Shown: positions 1-8,814 of the stretch, one piece after another
Layout: each line of letters opens with the position of its first letter
Numbering within the stretch: position 1 is the stretch's first letter
Virus record (IMG/VR): IMGVR_UViG_3300044619_002661
Coordinates: 1-33,395 of that record
DNA: 33,395 nucleotides
Reading direction: 5' to 3' (one strand)
Source of the DNA: a virus
Program-made: the position numbers and the translations under genes
Notes under the pieces: model-generated
Databases searched by the model: none
What the model saw: only the letters and a program-made list of their open reading frames with translations
What the model was told of the DNA's origin: nothing

Positions 1-302
1 TGTCACCAGAAGAGAGGCATACTCACTTTACAATTTCAGGTCTACCAGAGTGCCCATGAGATTTTTGAACTACCTTGGACTACAGCCAGACAGTTCAGAT
101 GATACTTACCCTATGGCCAGTAGTGACAACCTTAATTTTGATGGAGATGAAATTGCAGGTGTAGGCCACACCCGGTTTGAAAATGTTAATGGCCTTGTGG
201 AAACAAAAGGCAAAAAATGGTTTGAGTTTTTAAACAACACCCAGGATGTAAAATTTACCATCCAGTTTGATGAAGTTACTTTTAACCAAATAGACTTTGC
301 CA
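1..302. repeat. Diverged terminal redundancy, left copy (matches 33094-33395)
   Basis: Base 1 corresponds to 33094 and base 302 to 33395 without gaps. All 15 differences lie between 73 and 175; the first 72 and last 127 bases are identical. The differences affect 13 codons: 10 are silent and 3 are conservative (D/N, L/I, V/I). This looks like two natural alleles of one gene joined in one contig of a circular or permuted genome. A true tandem gene duplication is the alternative. Confidence 0.85.
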
Positions 303-415
303 GAAGGATAAAAATTGGCAACAACCTATATTTGCTAAAATCAGTTAATTTTGCAATTCCACTTGATAGCAAGTTGGCCACCATTGTTGTTTGCCCCATT
401 AGAATTTTGAACTAA
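1..415 (+). CDS. Putative tail protein, C-terminal part (gene start lies at the right end of the map)
   Basis: The reading frame is open from base 2 and ends at TAA 413-415, giving about 137 residues. It matches, in the same frame, the last part of the unfinished gene at the right end of the window (31172 onward). Bases 1-302 align with 33094-33395 with 15 substitutions and no gaps. If the genome is circular, this is the C-terminus of a 778-aa tail protein. The ATG at 50 is internal, not a start. It is followed one base later by a 36-aa membrane protein gene. Function is inferred only from its place after other tail genes; no domain was recognised. Confidence 0.75.
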   Translation, partial: VTRREAYSLYNFRSTRVPMRFLNYLGLQPDSSDDTYPMASSDNLNFDGDEIAGVGHTRFENVNGLVETKGKKWFEFLNNTQDVKFTIQFDEVTFNQIDFARRIKIGNNLYLLKSVNFAIPLDSKLATIVVCPIRILN

Positions 416-416
416 A

Positions 417-527
417 ATGTCATATTATTCAGGAAATAAATTCAAAGAAAGGCTAAAAACCGACCTTGCCATTTGTGGAATTGGCTTGGTTATCTTTTTA
501 ATCATTTATTTTATTTCCCGTTTTTAA
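417..527 (+). CDS. Small single-span membrane protein, 36 aa
   Basis: A short frame starts one base after the stop of the tail gene and encodes a basic N-terminus (NKFKERLK, residues 7-14) followed by one hydrophobic segment (about residues 17-33) ending in RF. The tight spacing after the tail gene and the terminator that follows (555-582) suggest it is the last gene of the long transcript running from the portal genes through the tail genes. Function is unknown. A second holin-like or superinfection protein is possible but nothing in the sequence decides this. Confidence 0.5.
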   Translation: MSYYSGNKFKERLKTDLAICGIGLVIFLIIYFISRF

Positions 528-547
528 TCTGAAAAAAATATTTTTCT

Positions 548-582
548 GTCCTAGAGCCACTTCAAAAGAGTGGCTTTTTTTG
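548..582 (+). promoter_or_regulatory. Candidate phage late promoter 1 (GTCCT-N26-TTTG), for the collagen-like fibre gene
   Basis: GTCCTAGAG begins at 548 and TTTG lies at 579-582, exactly 31 bases on. The ATG at 587 starts 4 bases after TTTG. The same arrangement recurs six more times in the genome. The spacer here contains a complete terminator hairpin, so the element would stop the upstream transcript and start the next one. Confidence 0.65.
555..582 (+). terminator. Intrinsic terminator after the tail genes
   Basis: A perfect 7-bp stem (AGCCACT 555-561, AGTGGCT 569-575) with a 7-base loop is followed by a run of seven T (575-581). It lies wholly inside candidate late promoter 1; the T run overlaps the TTTG element. 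Confidence 0.85.
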
Positions 583-586
583 TTGC

Positions 587-1978
<1,392 letters not shown>

Positions 1979-1981
1979 AAA

Positions 1982-2347
1982 ATGACTGAAAATCAACAAA
2001 AACTTTTGACCCTACTGCAAAAGCTGGACATCAGCCTTGCCGCAGAGTTTGAAAAACTGGTATTGGCCAATGAGCTTGGCATAATATCCAATGCTATACT
2101 TACCACAAAAACCGAAGAGTTAAGCAGCCAGGCAGGTGCAATTTTGAACCCGATAGTAGTAGAGGCAGATCCTATTTCTCCAATCACAGAAGCAAGAATT
2201 TTGCAATTGATTGATGACCGGGTAGAGCTCTCAGGTGGATATCCAAATATGATAGTTTCTATTGATGGCTCAGAGAAAGCAAAATTTGATTTTACTCAGG
2301 TTAGTGAAGAATCTTTTATCAACTTTTTAAACAACCACGGAATATGA
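1982..2347 (+). CDS. Hypothetical protein, 121 aa, in the fibre cluster
   Basis: Three bases after the collagen-like gene, and its stop overlaps the next start (ATGA at 2344-2347). The first 60 residues are predicted mostly helical and leucine-rich; the rest is mixed. The C-terminus (FINFLNNHG) resembles the end of the collagen-like protein (FLFNFLNFN), which might be a shared docking or trimer-end sequence, though the likeness is short. No known domain was recognised. Its place between the fibre and two other surface proteins suggests a fibre accessory or chaperone role; this is inference. Confidence 0.6.
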   Translation: MTENQQKLLTLLQKLDISLAAEFEKLVLANELGIISNAILTTKTEELSSQAGAILNPIVVEADPISPITEARILQLIDDRVELSGGYPNMIVSIDGSEKAKFDFTQVSEESFINFLNNHGI

Positions 2348-3027
2348 ATTTCCCTCAGTTTGGGCGAGTGCCATACATAGAATCAGCAGAAGGAGGTGTG
2401 GCCAATGTGGCCAAAGATGGATCAGGAACATTGTATAAATTGGCAGAAATGCCATGGAAAGCAGTTCCTGTCACCATCAATACAACCAACGACACTGTTT
2501 CAATTGCTAACTGGAGTTTTGTTTCAGTAGCCAACCAGATAGTGATTTTGCCTGGAGATAAAATTGTATTTTTAAGCGGCACACCTGCCACAGGAACTGC
2601 ATTAAACACTGAGTATACCATTACAGATTTTTCAGTTGCAACCGACACAGCCACTTTTAAATTGCTAAACAGTAGCAATGTGCTGATAGATTTATCTGGC
2701 TCACCGGCCAATCTAATAGCTGGCTTCAATTCCGGAGGCAGAATTGATGTCATTGAAGTGAGGTCTGCACAGTTAGCCAGGGCGGCAAGTTCAGCACAGA
2801 CAATTTGTATTTTTCGCAAAAAAGCAACCAGCTCAGCGTTGATGCTTATCAGTGAATTTGCACTTGCAACAGCCACGGCAAGTGTGACTGTTATCGGAGC
2901 TAACACAACGCTAACACCTACAGGTGGATATATTTTAAACTCAGGCGATCAGCTATGGTTTACCCAGTCTGCCTATGCAGGTGCTCAAGATAGAGTAATG
3001 GTAACTGCAAGAGGTAGTTTGTTTTAA
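2344..3027 (+). CDS. Hypothetical virion surface protein, 227 aa
   Basis: The protein is rich in T, S, A, V and alternates hydrophobic and polar residues as in beta-sheet structural proteins. It contains two G-D-x-(I/L)-x-F-type stretches (PGDKIVFLSG near residue 75 and SGDQLWFTQS near 200), typical of beta-sandwich repeats. The start overlaps the upstream stop by four bases, so translation is probably coupled. It sits between the collagen-like fibre and a LamG-like protein, so I read it as a fibre or adhesin component. No catalytic motif was seen. Confidence 0.6.
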   Translation: MNFPQFGRVPYIESAEGGVANVAKDGSGTLYKLAEMPWKAVPVTINTTNDTVSIANWSFVSVANQIVILPGDKIVFLSGTPATGTALNTEYTITDFSVATDTATFKLLNSSNVLIDLSGSPANLIAGFNSGGRIDVIEVRSAQLARAASSAQTICIFRKKATSSALMLISEFALATATASVTVIGANTTLTPTGGYILNSGDQLWFTQSAYAGAQDRVMVTARGSLF

Positions 3028-3031
3028 AAAT

Positions 3032-3802
3032 ATGTTTCCAATATCGAGCCCAAATTTTTTGCCAAGCTATCCATCCGGTGCCAATCGTGGAGCTTTACAA
3101 TTGCGCTTAAACACTTCCTTTTCCACCGGGCAATTTGTAAAGGAAAATCTTGCCCTTGATTTTATTGGCAACAACATATTGAGCTATGGAAGAGGTGGAG
3201 CTTGGCGCTCCATGGGAATATTGACTTCAATAGCAACTCCCAATTCAACTTTGGTGCATAGCAATAACATGGGAGGCGCACCCATTTTTAACGGCATAAA
3301 TTCAAACTTTACTGGCACCACGTTTGAGCCTTCTCGATATACCATGTGCTGCTGGTTTAAAGCAACCGGGGTGCCCAATAACAATGATAACACAGGTGGT
3401 GCCCTTTTATGCGGAAACGGCCAAATAGGTTTATCTGGGTATTTACTTTGCTACTCCTGGCTGAATTCAGCCATATACTATGGGCAAGATGGTTTCACGG
3501 CATCCGTAATATCTGCCAACGGCACTGCTCCCAGGAATACCATCATCCATGTGGCAGTAAGGTTTAACGGAGCAACCAGAGATATCTACATCAATGGTTT
3601 TTTGTCCGCATCTTCTGCCTACACCACTGCTCCAGCATATCCAGCAACTGGTGATAAACTTTTTAAAATAGGCAGCTGGGGTACTGCAGCGGTCCGGCAA
3701 TTTAATGGTGAAATTTATCGAATGAGCATGTATGACAGGGCATTGACACCCAGTGAAATTTTGCAAAACTTTACAGCTCAAAGGGGATTTTATGGGGTTT
3801 AG
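3032..3802 (+). CDS. LamG/concanavalin-A-like jellyroll protein (putative receptor-binding protein)
   Basis: The 256-aa product has the pattern of a laminin-G-like (LamG) jellyroll over about residues 95-250: a W-F-K strand after TMCC, the central (H/W)-V-A-V-R-F-N-G strand (IIHVAVRFNG), the D-I-Y-I-N-G-F strand, and the closing F-N-G-E-I-Y-R-M-S-M-Y-D-R-A-L-T-P-S-E-I signature. Such domains bind glycans or proteins and are common in phage tail tips and Bacteroidota surface proteins. No signal peptide is present, which fits a virion protein. It lies four bases after the preceding gene. With the collagen-like fibre it forms a likely host-recognition cluster. Confidence 0.72.
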   Translation: MFPISSPNFLPSYPSGANRGALQLRLNTSFSTGQFVKENLALDFIGNNILSYGRGGAWRSMGILTSIATPNSTLVHSNNMGGAPIFNGINSNFTGTTFEPSRYTMCCWFKATGVPNNNDNTGGALLCGNGQIGLSGYLLCYSWLNSAIYYGQDGFTASVISANGTAPRNTIIHVAVRFNGATRDIYINGFLSASSAYTTAPAYPATGDKLFKIGSWGTAAVRQFNGEIYRMSMYDRALTPSEILQNFTAQRGFYGV

Positions 3803-3820
3803 TATTATAAACTTTTTACA

Positions 3821-4369
3821 ATGCAGAAAGAGGTAAGTGAACAATACAAGCAAGACCTGGAAGACCTCACAGCGGCATGGCTTGAAACTGCCATCCGGGA
3901 GCTTATCCAGTCTGCAAAAGATAAAAAGGTAAATGTGACACAGGAAACCATTAACTCTATCATTGGAAGCTTTGCAGGCATCAGCGATCAGGGCACAGGT
4001 GAAGTGCTTATTGGCTTTAAAAACTCAGGCAGATTTATAGATTTCCGAAAATCACCAGACTGGCAAAAGTTTCCACCCATTCAATCACTTGCTGATTGGG
4101 TTATGAGAATCGGGATCTCAAAATTTAAATACATACCAGGCTATGAAAATGCAAAAAGACCAATCTCTGTTCAAATGGCTGCCAGGCGAATTGCCTGGGG
4201 AGTGGCCATTCATAGGTATCACCTTGGAGCAAAGCGAAGAAGGCCATGGTTTGCCAAGCTTTTTTACAAAAGACTTTTGGGTAAATTCATTGGAGCCATG
4301 GTAGATGCCACTGGCACCAGTTCAATACGAGTAATCACAGAAAACTTCTCAGACAAAACCAATTCTTAA
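3821..4369 (+). CDS. Hypothetical protein next to the tape measure gene, 182 aa
   Basis: The N-terminal 45 residues look helical and charged. A central GFKNSGRFIDFRKSP stretch precedes a tryptophan-containing helical part, and a very basic segment follows (RYHLGAKRRRPWFAKLFYKR, about residues 132-151). The gene ends one base before the tape measure start at 4371. Proteins of this size just upstream of a tape measure are often tail-completion or tail-assembly factors, and the pattern recalls small neck or tail-completion proteins, but I did not recognise a specific family. Confidence 0.6.
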   Translation: MQKEVSEQYKQDLEDLTAAWLETAIRELIQSAKDKKVNVTQETINSIIGSFAGISDQGTGEVLIGFKNSGRFIDFRKSPDWQKFPPIQSLADWVMRIGISKFKYIPGYENAKRPISVQMAARRIAWGVAIHRYHLGAKRRRPWFAKLFYKRLLGKFIGAMVDATGTSSIRVITENFSDKTNS

Positions 4370-4370
4370 A

Positions 4371-6815
4371 ATGGCAGGACAATCAACAGAAACACAAGTA
4401 AACCTCAAGATAAACGGAGAATCCGCAGCAAACACGCTCAAGACAATGGGTGGAGAGGTGAGAGGTTTGCGAAAAGAACTTGCCGCAATACCAGTAGACA
4501 CACAGGCTTTTATTGACAAAGCAAAGGAGCTGGATGTGGCAGAAAACAGGCTTTTGGCTGCAAAGAATGCAGCCAAAGAAGTGAGAACTCAAATGAATGC
4601 CCTGGGAGATGATACCAAGAAAGCCAGAGCAGACCTGCTATCACTTTCACCTGTGGGAAGAATGTTGCAAAATCTGCAAGAAGGCTTTACCACAGTGAGA
4701 ACTGCAGTGGGAGCCAACATTGCAGGCATGAATCTTTTGAAGCTTGCCATTGCAGCCACAGGCATTGGCGCTTTGGTTATTGCCCTGGTTTCATTGGTAC
4801 AATACTTTAAAAACACTGATGATGGTGCCAAAAAGCTTGAAGGCGCAATGAAAGCACTTGGTTTCATTACCAACACCCTCATGAATGGATTTCAAAACCT
4901 TGGAAAATTTATGGTGGAGGCTTTTGACAATCCCAAAAAGGCACTTAATGAATTGGGGGATTTCTTGCTTAATAATTTGATAAACAGATTTAAGGCTTTT
5001 GCAGTCATACTGGATGGAATTATCAGTCTGGATTTTAAAAAAGTAACTGATGGAACCATCCAACTGGCATCCGGAGTGACAAATGCCACTGATAAAATTG
5101 CGGCTTTGGGTGATGAATTAAAGGCGGCAGCAGAGGCAGGTTTTGACCTGGCCAACATGATAGACGCATATGATGAAGCCCAGTCGAATGCTTTGGTGAC
5201 AAATGCAAAGTTTGAAGAGCAGATCTCCAGGTTGCTACTTCAATCCAAAGACCGCACCAAATCAGAAGAAGACAGGCTGGTTTTATTGGACAGGGCATCA
5301 TCATTGGAAACACAAAGGCTGCAGGATCAGATTTCACTTTCAAATCAAAATCTGGAAATCAAAAAACTGGAATTTGAGCAGGCACAAAAAACAGGCAACC
5401 AGACAGATGAGCAATACAAAGCTTTTAAAGAGGCAGAGGCAGAAATTATAGGGTTGAGAACTTCAAGCATAGAGCTCCAGGAAAAAATATCTAATAGGCG
5501 CAATGCCTTGCTGGAAGCTTCTGAGAACAAAAGGAAAACAATGGAGGAGGCTGAAAAGAAAGCCCAGGAAGACAAAGAAAAAGCAGAGCTTGACTACATA
5601 AGGAGACTTACAGACTTACGAATTACCAACATAGTGGATGAAGAAGACAGAAAGCGAGCTCAAATAGAAGTGTCTTTTCAAAGAGGTTTGGAGGATGCCG
5701 CACTCAAAGGCCAGCTCACTACAGATGTTGAACTTGAGCTCAAGCGGCAAAGGCAGTTAGCCCTGGATGAACTTGACAAAAGTGTGGAAGAACAACAGAT
5801 TCAGAGGATATTAACGGCAGAAGAATTAAGGCTTCAGGAACAGCAACTGGCAATTGAAAATCTGGTATTAACTGAGCAAGAAAAAGAAAATCGACTTTAT
5901 GAGGTAAACAGGATCGGGCTGGAAAACAGGCTTACACTTATGCGAACACAATATGGTGAGCAAAGCAATGAAGTAAAAAAAGCACTTCTTGAGCTGAGTA
6001 AGTTAGACACAGACCACCACAAGAAGACAACCGACAATTCAAAGAAATCAGCGGACTTTGATGCCAAGATCCAGCAACAAAGGTTTGATTTAACAGCCAG
6101 CGCTTTGGGAGGTATAGCTGAGTTATTACAATCTGATGTAAAAAACAGGCAAAAAAATGCCGAAATGATAAAGCTCTTTGCAGCCGGTGAAGCCATTGCC
6201 TTGGGTGTAAAAGAGGTGGCAGGTATTTGGTCAAATGCAAACATGAATGCACTTAATGCTGTGATACCAGGCTGGGGTCCGGCATTTGCCGCAGTGCAAA
6301 CAGCGCTGGCAGTGGTCAGAACTGGTGCCGCAGTCAATAACATAAACTCTACAAAATTTGCCAAAGGTGGTTTGAGCAGAGTAAATGGTGGCATTCTTCC
6401 TGGCAGAAGTCACGAGCAGGGAGGTGTAGGTCTGATTGACAATGCAACAGGGCGCAGCCTTGGCGAGGCTGAGGGTGGTGAGTTCTTTATGGTACTTTCA
6501 AAAAGCTTCACAGAAAGAAACAGGCCTGTTTTGGATATGTTTTTGGATGCCAGCCTTTCAGGTAGCAATAAAAGATTTTACAGAGAGGGTGGCTTTGGCA
6601 GCATAGATGATACCAATATGGTTTCAAATGCACCCGGAGGCGCTGCAGGTTCTAACCAGGAATTGATGTCAGTTACTAAGCAGCAAATAGAGCTACTTGC
6701 ATCCATCAACAACAGACTAGGAAACGGCCAGAGAATTCAGGCCACTGTATCCTATGAGCAGTCTCAGTCTGTGGCAGATGAAGCGGCTCAGATAGAGGCT
6801 GAAGCTTTGGCCTAG
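4371..6815 (+). CDS. Tail tape measure protein
   Basis: The 814-aa protein has the tape measure layout. It begins with helical N-terminal repeats, has a strongly hydrophobic segment at about residues 122-146 (AIAATGIGALVIALVSLV), then a long highly charged coiled-coil from about 250 to 600. It ends with an alanine-rich hydrophobic helix pair and the Gly-rich ending (AKGGLSRVNGGILPGRSHE, then AEGGEFFMVLSKS) seen in many Bacteroidota phage tape measures. It sets tail length and helps DNA entry. At about 1.5 angstrom per residue, 814 residues would give a tail near 120 nm. It is the last gene of the rightward late region and ends tail-to-tail, overlapping the integrase end by four bases. Being downstream of the fibre genes is an unusual order. 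Confidence 0.85.
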   Translation: MAGQSTETQVNLKINGESAANTLKTMGGEVRGLRKELAAIPVDTQAFIDKAKELDVAENRLLAAKNAAKEVRTQMNALGDDTKKARADLLSLSPVGRMLQNLQEGFTTVRTAVGANIAGMNLLKLAIAATGIGALVIALVSLVQYFKNTDDGAKKLEGAMKALGFITNTLMNGFQNLGKFMVEAFDNPKKALNELGDFLLNNLINRFKAFAVILDGIISLDFKKVTDGTIQLASGVTNATDKIAALGDELKAAAEAGFDLANMIDAYDEAQSNALVTNAKFEEQISRLLLQSKDRTKSEEDRLVLLDRASSLETQRLQDQISLSNQNLEIKKLEFEQAQKTGNQTDEQYKAFKEAEAEIIGLRTSSIELQEKISNRRNALLEASENKRKTMEEAEKKAQEDKEKAELDYIRRLTDLRITNIVDEEDRKRAQIEVSFQRGLEDAALKGQLTTDVELELKRQRQLALDELDKSVEEQQIQRILTAEELRLQEQQLAIENLVLTEQEKENRLYEVNRIGLENRLTLMRTQYGEQSNEVKKALLELSKLDTDHHKKTTDNSKKSADFDAKIQQQRFDLTASALGGIAELLQSDVKNRQKNAEMIKLFAAGEAIALGVKEVAGIWSNANMNALNAVIPGWGPAFAAVQTALAVVRTGAAVNNINSTKFAKGGLSRVNGGILPGRSHEQGGVGLIDNATGRSLGEAEGGEFFMVLSKSFTERNRPVLDMFLDASLSGSNKRFYREGGFGSIDDTNMVSNAPGGAAGSNQELMSVTKQQIELLASINNRLGNGQRIQATVSYEQSQSVADEAAQIEAEALA

Positions 6816-7972
6816 TATTCTGGCCAGTTTCCAAGAAACTGATCCGTTGGATTGATGAGGCCCATATTGGTGAGGTATTGAGCTGTCTGACTTGGTGAAG
6901 AGTGGCCGCAAAGCATCTGGATGATATTAATGGGCACACCTGCCTTGTAGCACATGATCGCACCTGTGTGTTTCAATGCATAAAGGGTGTGCCCTTCTCC
7001 ATTCAATTTGCAAATCTTCAGGTATTTACTTAGGAAATCATAAAAATGGGTGGTTGTGAAAGCTTTTTCCGATGGCTTACCCTCTTTTCCAAAAACATAA
7101 AAATCAGCTGGGTAATTTCGCAGGCCATGCTTTTGAATCAGCCTTTCCAATGGTGGTATGATTGGCACCGACCTGCCACCAGTTTTGCCTCTTTCCTTTG
7201 GAATGAAAATAGATTTCTCCCTCAGCTCACCAACCTTTAAAAAATGGAGCTCCTTTCTTGGTCTGGCAAGGGTAAAAAGACAAAAATCAATAAACAGACA
7301 CCATTGATGGTTATTGTCTTTTTCGGCTTCAAGTTTTAGCCTGGCAATTGACTCAAGATTGAAAGGAATATTTTTTTCTCCTTTCGGCACTTTTTTTCTT
7401 GCCACTTTCTCTGCCACATTTTTTTCAAGAATATCCAAACTGACCAAATATTCAAGACTTGAATAAATGATCCCCAGATATTCATTGAATGTCTTTGGTC
7501 CAAAACCATTTTTATTTTCCATCCATTCCATAATTTCCACCACATGGATGGTTTTAAGTTTTTGGACTTCAATTTTTGGCTTTTTCTCAAAAAACATTGA
7601 CACCTGGGAGATCACCCACTTGTGTGTAGATTGCCAATTCCGGGAAAGGTCTTTTGATTTTTTGTCAAAAGAATATTGAATGGCTTCGGGAAGGGTAAAA
7701 GTCTGGTTTTCCTTCTTTTTTTTGCCATCAGGCTCTACAATCTGCAAACCTTTCTCCAGGTATTCTGTGATTTGCTTGATATAGCTTTCTGCCAGCTTGT
7801 ATCTCTTTGCCTTGTCTTTGGTGTGGTTCAGATTAAGGGCAAACCTTTGCCTCACCAGCTCACCATTTTCTTTATTGGTGGCATAATAGATGATATACCA
7901 CCTTTTGGAGACATCACCACCATGATCTACCAGCCTTGGTTTTTTGAATTTTGGCTTACTTTCTTCTGGCAT
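6812..7972 (-). CDS. int: Tyrosine-type site-specific integrase
   Basis: I choose the start at 7972 (MPEESK, 386 aa). The longer open frame to 8074 would read through an arm-type repeat and the attP core. The N-terminus is basic (arm-binding-like), the middle (about 100-190) is SAM-like core-binding, and the C-terminal half is catalytic. Visible catalytic positions are the first Arg of ARPRKEL, Lys of KTGGR, a YALKHT box (about 331-336) where most family members have HxLRHT, His of GHSS (about 357), and the nucleophile Tyr366 in QTAQYL. The Y/K variant is, from memory, a known subgroup in Bacteroidota. It would integrate the phage through the adjacent attP. No excisionase was identified with certainty. 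Confidence 0.88.
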   Translation of the reverse strand: MPEESKPKFKKPRLVDHGGDVSKRWYIIYYATNKENGELVRQRFALNLNHTKDKAKRYKLAESYIKQITEYLEKGLQIVEPDGKKKKENQTFTLPEAIQYSFDKKSKDLSRNWQSTHKWVISQVSMFFEKKPKIEVQKLKTIHVVEIMEWMENKNGFGPKTFNEYLGIIYSSLEYLVSLDILEKNVAEKVARKKVPKGEKNIPFNLESIARLKLEAEKDNNHQWCLFIDFCLFTLARPRKELHFLKVGELREKSIFIPKERGKTGGRSVPIIPPLERLIQKHGLRNYPADFYVFGKEGKPSEKAFTTTHFYDFLSKYLKICKLNGEGHTLYALKHTGAIMCYKAGVPINIIQMLCGHSSPSQTAQYLTNMGLINPTDQFLGNWPEY

Positions 7973-7995
7973 TGCGGAATTGAGTAACCTTAAAC

Positions 7996-8022
7996 TTACT
8001 GCCCCAAATACTGCCACAAAAA
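7996..8022. repeat. Arm-type integrase site, left copy of a 27-bp direct repeat
   Basis: This 27-bp sequence recurs at 8176-8202 with one mismatch (C for A at its ninth base). Each copy contains two ACTGCC(A/C)CAAA units 12 bp apart. The two copies flank the candidate att core, as arm-type sites do around a phage attP. An alternative is operator sites for the repressor. Confidence 0.6.
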
Positions 8023-8065
8023 GTGAAGCAAGTAGGTAACTATCTGATATAACGGTGTTTAAACT

Positions 8066-8087
8066 GTGGACCATACTGGGCTCGAAC
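8066..8087 (-). other. Candidate attP core, resembling the 3' end of a tRNA gene
   Basis: Read on the minus strand, the core is GTTCGAGCCCAGTATGGTCC followed by AC. GTTCGAGC is a T-loop sequence, CCAGT would be the 3' half of a T-stem, and ATGGTCC the 3' half of an acceptor stem. Bases upstream (TTAAAA) do not complete the T-stem, as expected where phage sequence takes over from the shared tRNA part. The core lies between the two 27-bp repeats and beside the integrase. I infer that the phage inserts at a tRNA 3' end whose acceptor 5' strand is GGACCAT. Confidence 0.55.
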
Positions 8088-8160
8088 TTTTAAAAATTGG
8101 TTTTTGTCTAATTTTATTTTTTAATGTATTAAGAATCAACACTCTTTTTTTTAGTGATTT

Positions 8161-8202
8161 GGCAGTATTTGCCAATTACTGCCACAAATACTGCCACAAA
8201 AA
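8161..8202. repeat. Arm-type integrase site, right copy, plus an inverted unit
   Basis: The right 27-bp copy occupies 8176-8202 and abuts the stop codon of the repressor gene. Just before it, GGCAGTA at 8161-8167 is an inverted copy of the TACTGCC unit, giving three units on this side against two on the left. Confidence 0.55.
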
Positions 8203-8727
8203 TTAGTTTGGGATTAGCTTTTCCGGTGACATAATCTTTCGAAGTTCTTCTCTTAGACATTGAGCCACATCAGCCATTTCAATTAGTTCTTTTCTTAGTT
8301 TTTCAATTGTCTTTTGCTTGGTTTCATTCTCTTCCCTAAGCTGTTCATTTTCAATTCGCAATAAAATTTCTTTAGCATTATTTCTTTTGTTCATATCTTC
8401 TTCTTCTTTGTTATCTCTTTGGGTTGCCACAAATTGATCCTTGTTTGTTGGAAGACTGAAATCCTTGTTATTATTCTTATTTACAAACCTAAACCACTCA
8501 GAATTTGGAATTTGAGTGGTAAAAATTCCAATATCGACTCCAAACTCTTGACAAATCTTAATTCTAAATGAGTCCCTGATATTGTGGGTACCATTCTCAA
8601 GTAGAGAATAGCTTGATTCTGCAACCCCTAGAAATTCTGCCATTTGCTTTTGCTTCCATCCTTTTAAGTTCCTTATGAACATGATGGGGGTTAATTCTTT
8701 ATCTATCGTTTTTTTCTGCACTTTCAT
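8203..8727 (-). CDS. XRE-type helix-turn-helix repressor with C-terminal coiled coil
   Basis: The chosen start (MKVQKK) gives 174 aa; the frame also extends to 8781 but those residues would use most of the promoter region. Residues about 14-62 form an XRE helix-turn-helix (IRNLKGWKQKQMAEFLGVAESSYSLLENG). The last 60 residues (NAKEILLRIENEQLREENET onward) have a heptad pattern of a coiled coil for oligomerisation. There is no S24 peptidase domain, so induction by RecA-driven self-cleavage is unlikely. It faces the 8815 gene across an 87-bp region with a palindrome. Position and domain make it the probable prophage repressor. Confidence 0.75.
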   Translation of the reverse strand: MKVQKKTIDKELTPIMFIRNLKGWKQKQMAEFLGVAESSYSLLENGTHNIRDSFRIKICQEFGVDIGIFTTQIPNSEWFRFVNKNNNKDFSLPTNKDQFVATQRDNKEEEDMNKRNNAKEILLRIENEQLREENETKQKTIEKLRKELIEMADVAQCLREELRKIMSPEKLIPN

Positions 8728-8770
8728 ATAAGAAATGAATTTAATTAGTGTTGCACGAATTCTTTTACAA

Positions 8771-8786
8771 AATCTTAACAAAGATT
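8771..8786. promoter_or_regulatory. Candidate operator palindrome in the lysogeny switch
   Basis: AATCTT at 8771-8776 and AAGATT at 8781-8786 are perfect inverted arms around AACA. The palindrome lies between the divergent repressor and 8815 genes and overlaps the candidate -7 element of the repressor promoter. It is a natural site for the repressor or the Cro-like protein. Confidence 0.4.
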
Positions 8787-8810
8787 AAAAAATTCTAATA
8801 AAAAAACAAA
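8779..8810 (-). promoter_or_regulatory. Candidate host-type promoter for the repressor gene
   Basis: On the minus strand TTTG (8810-8807) is followed after 20 bases by AATCTTTG (8786-8779), close to the Bacteroidota form TTTG-N19-21-TAnnTTTG. It would give a leader of about 45 bases before the ATG at 8727. The first base of the -7 element is off consensus. Confidence 0.35.
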
Positions 8811-8814
8811 GAAA

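Noticed and set aside
73-175. Diversity-generating retroelement as the cause of the differing terminal copies
   Set aside because: Changes are not adenine-specific, are mostly silent, and no reverse transcriptase is encoded.
7973-8074. N-terminal extension of the integrase to 8074
   Set aside because: It would translate an arm-type repeat and end in the attP core; MPEESK at 7972 is a normal start.
8040-8100. A complete tRNA gene on the minus strand
   Set aside because: Only T-loop and acceptor 3' half are present; the T-stem 5' half, anticodon and D arms are missing, which fits an attP core instead.
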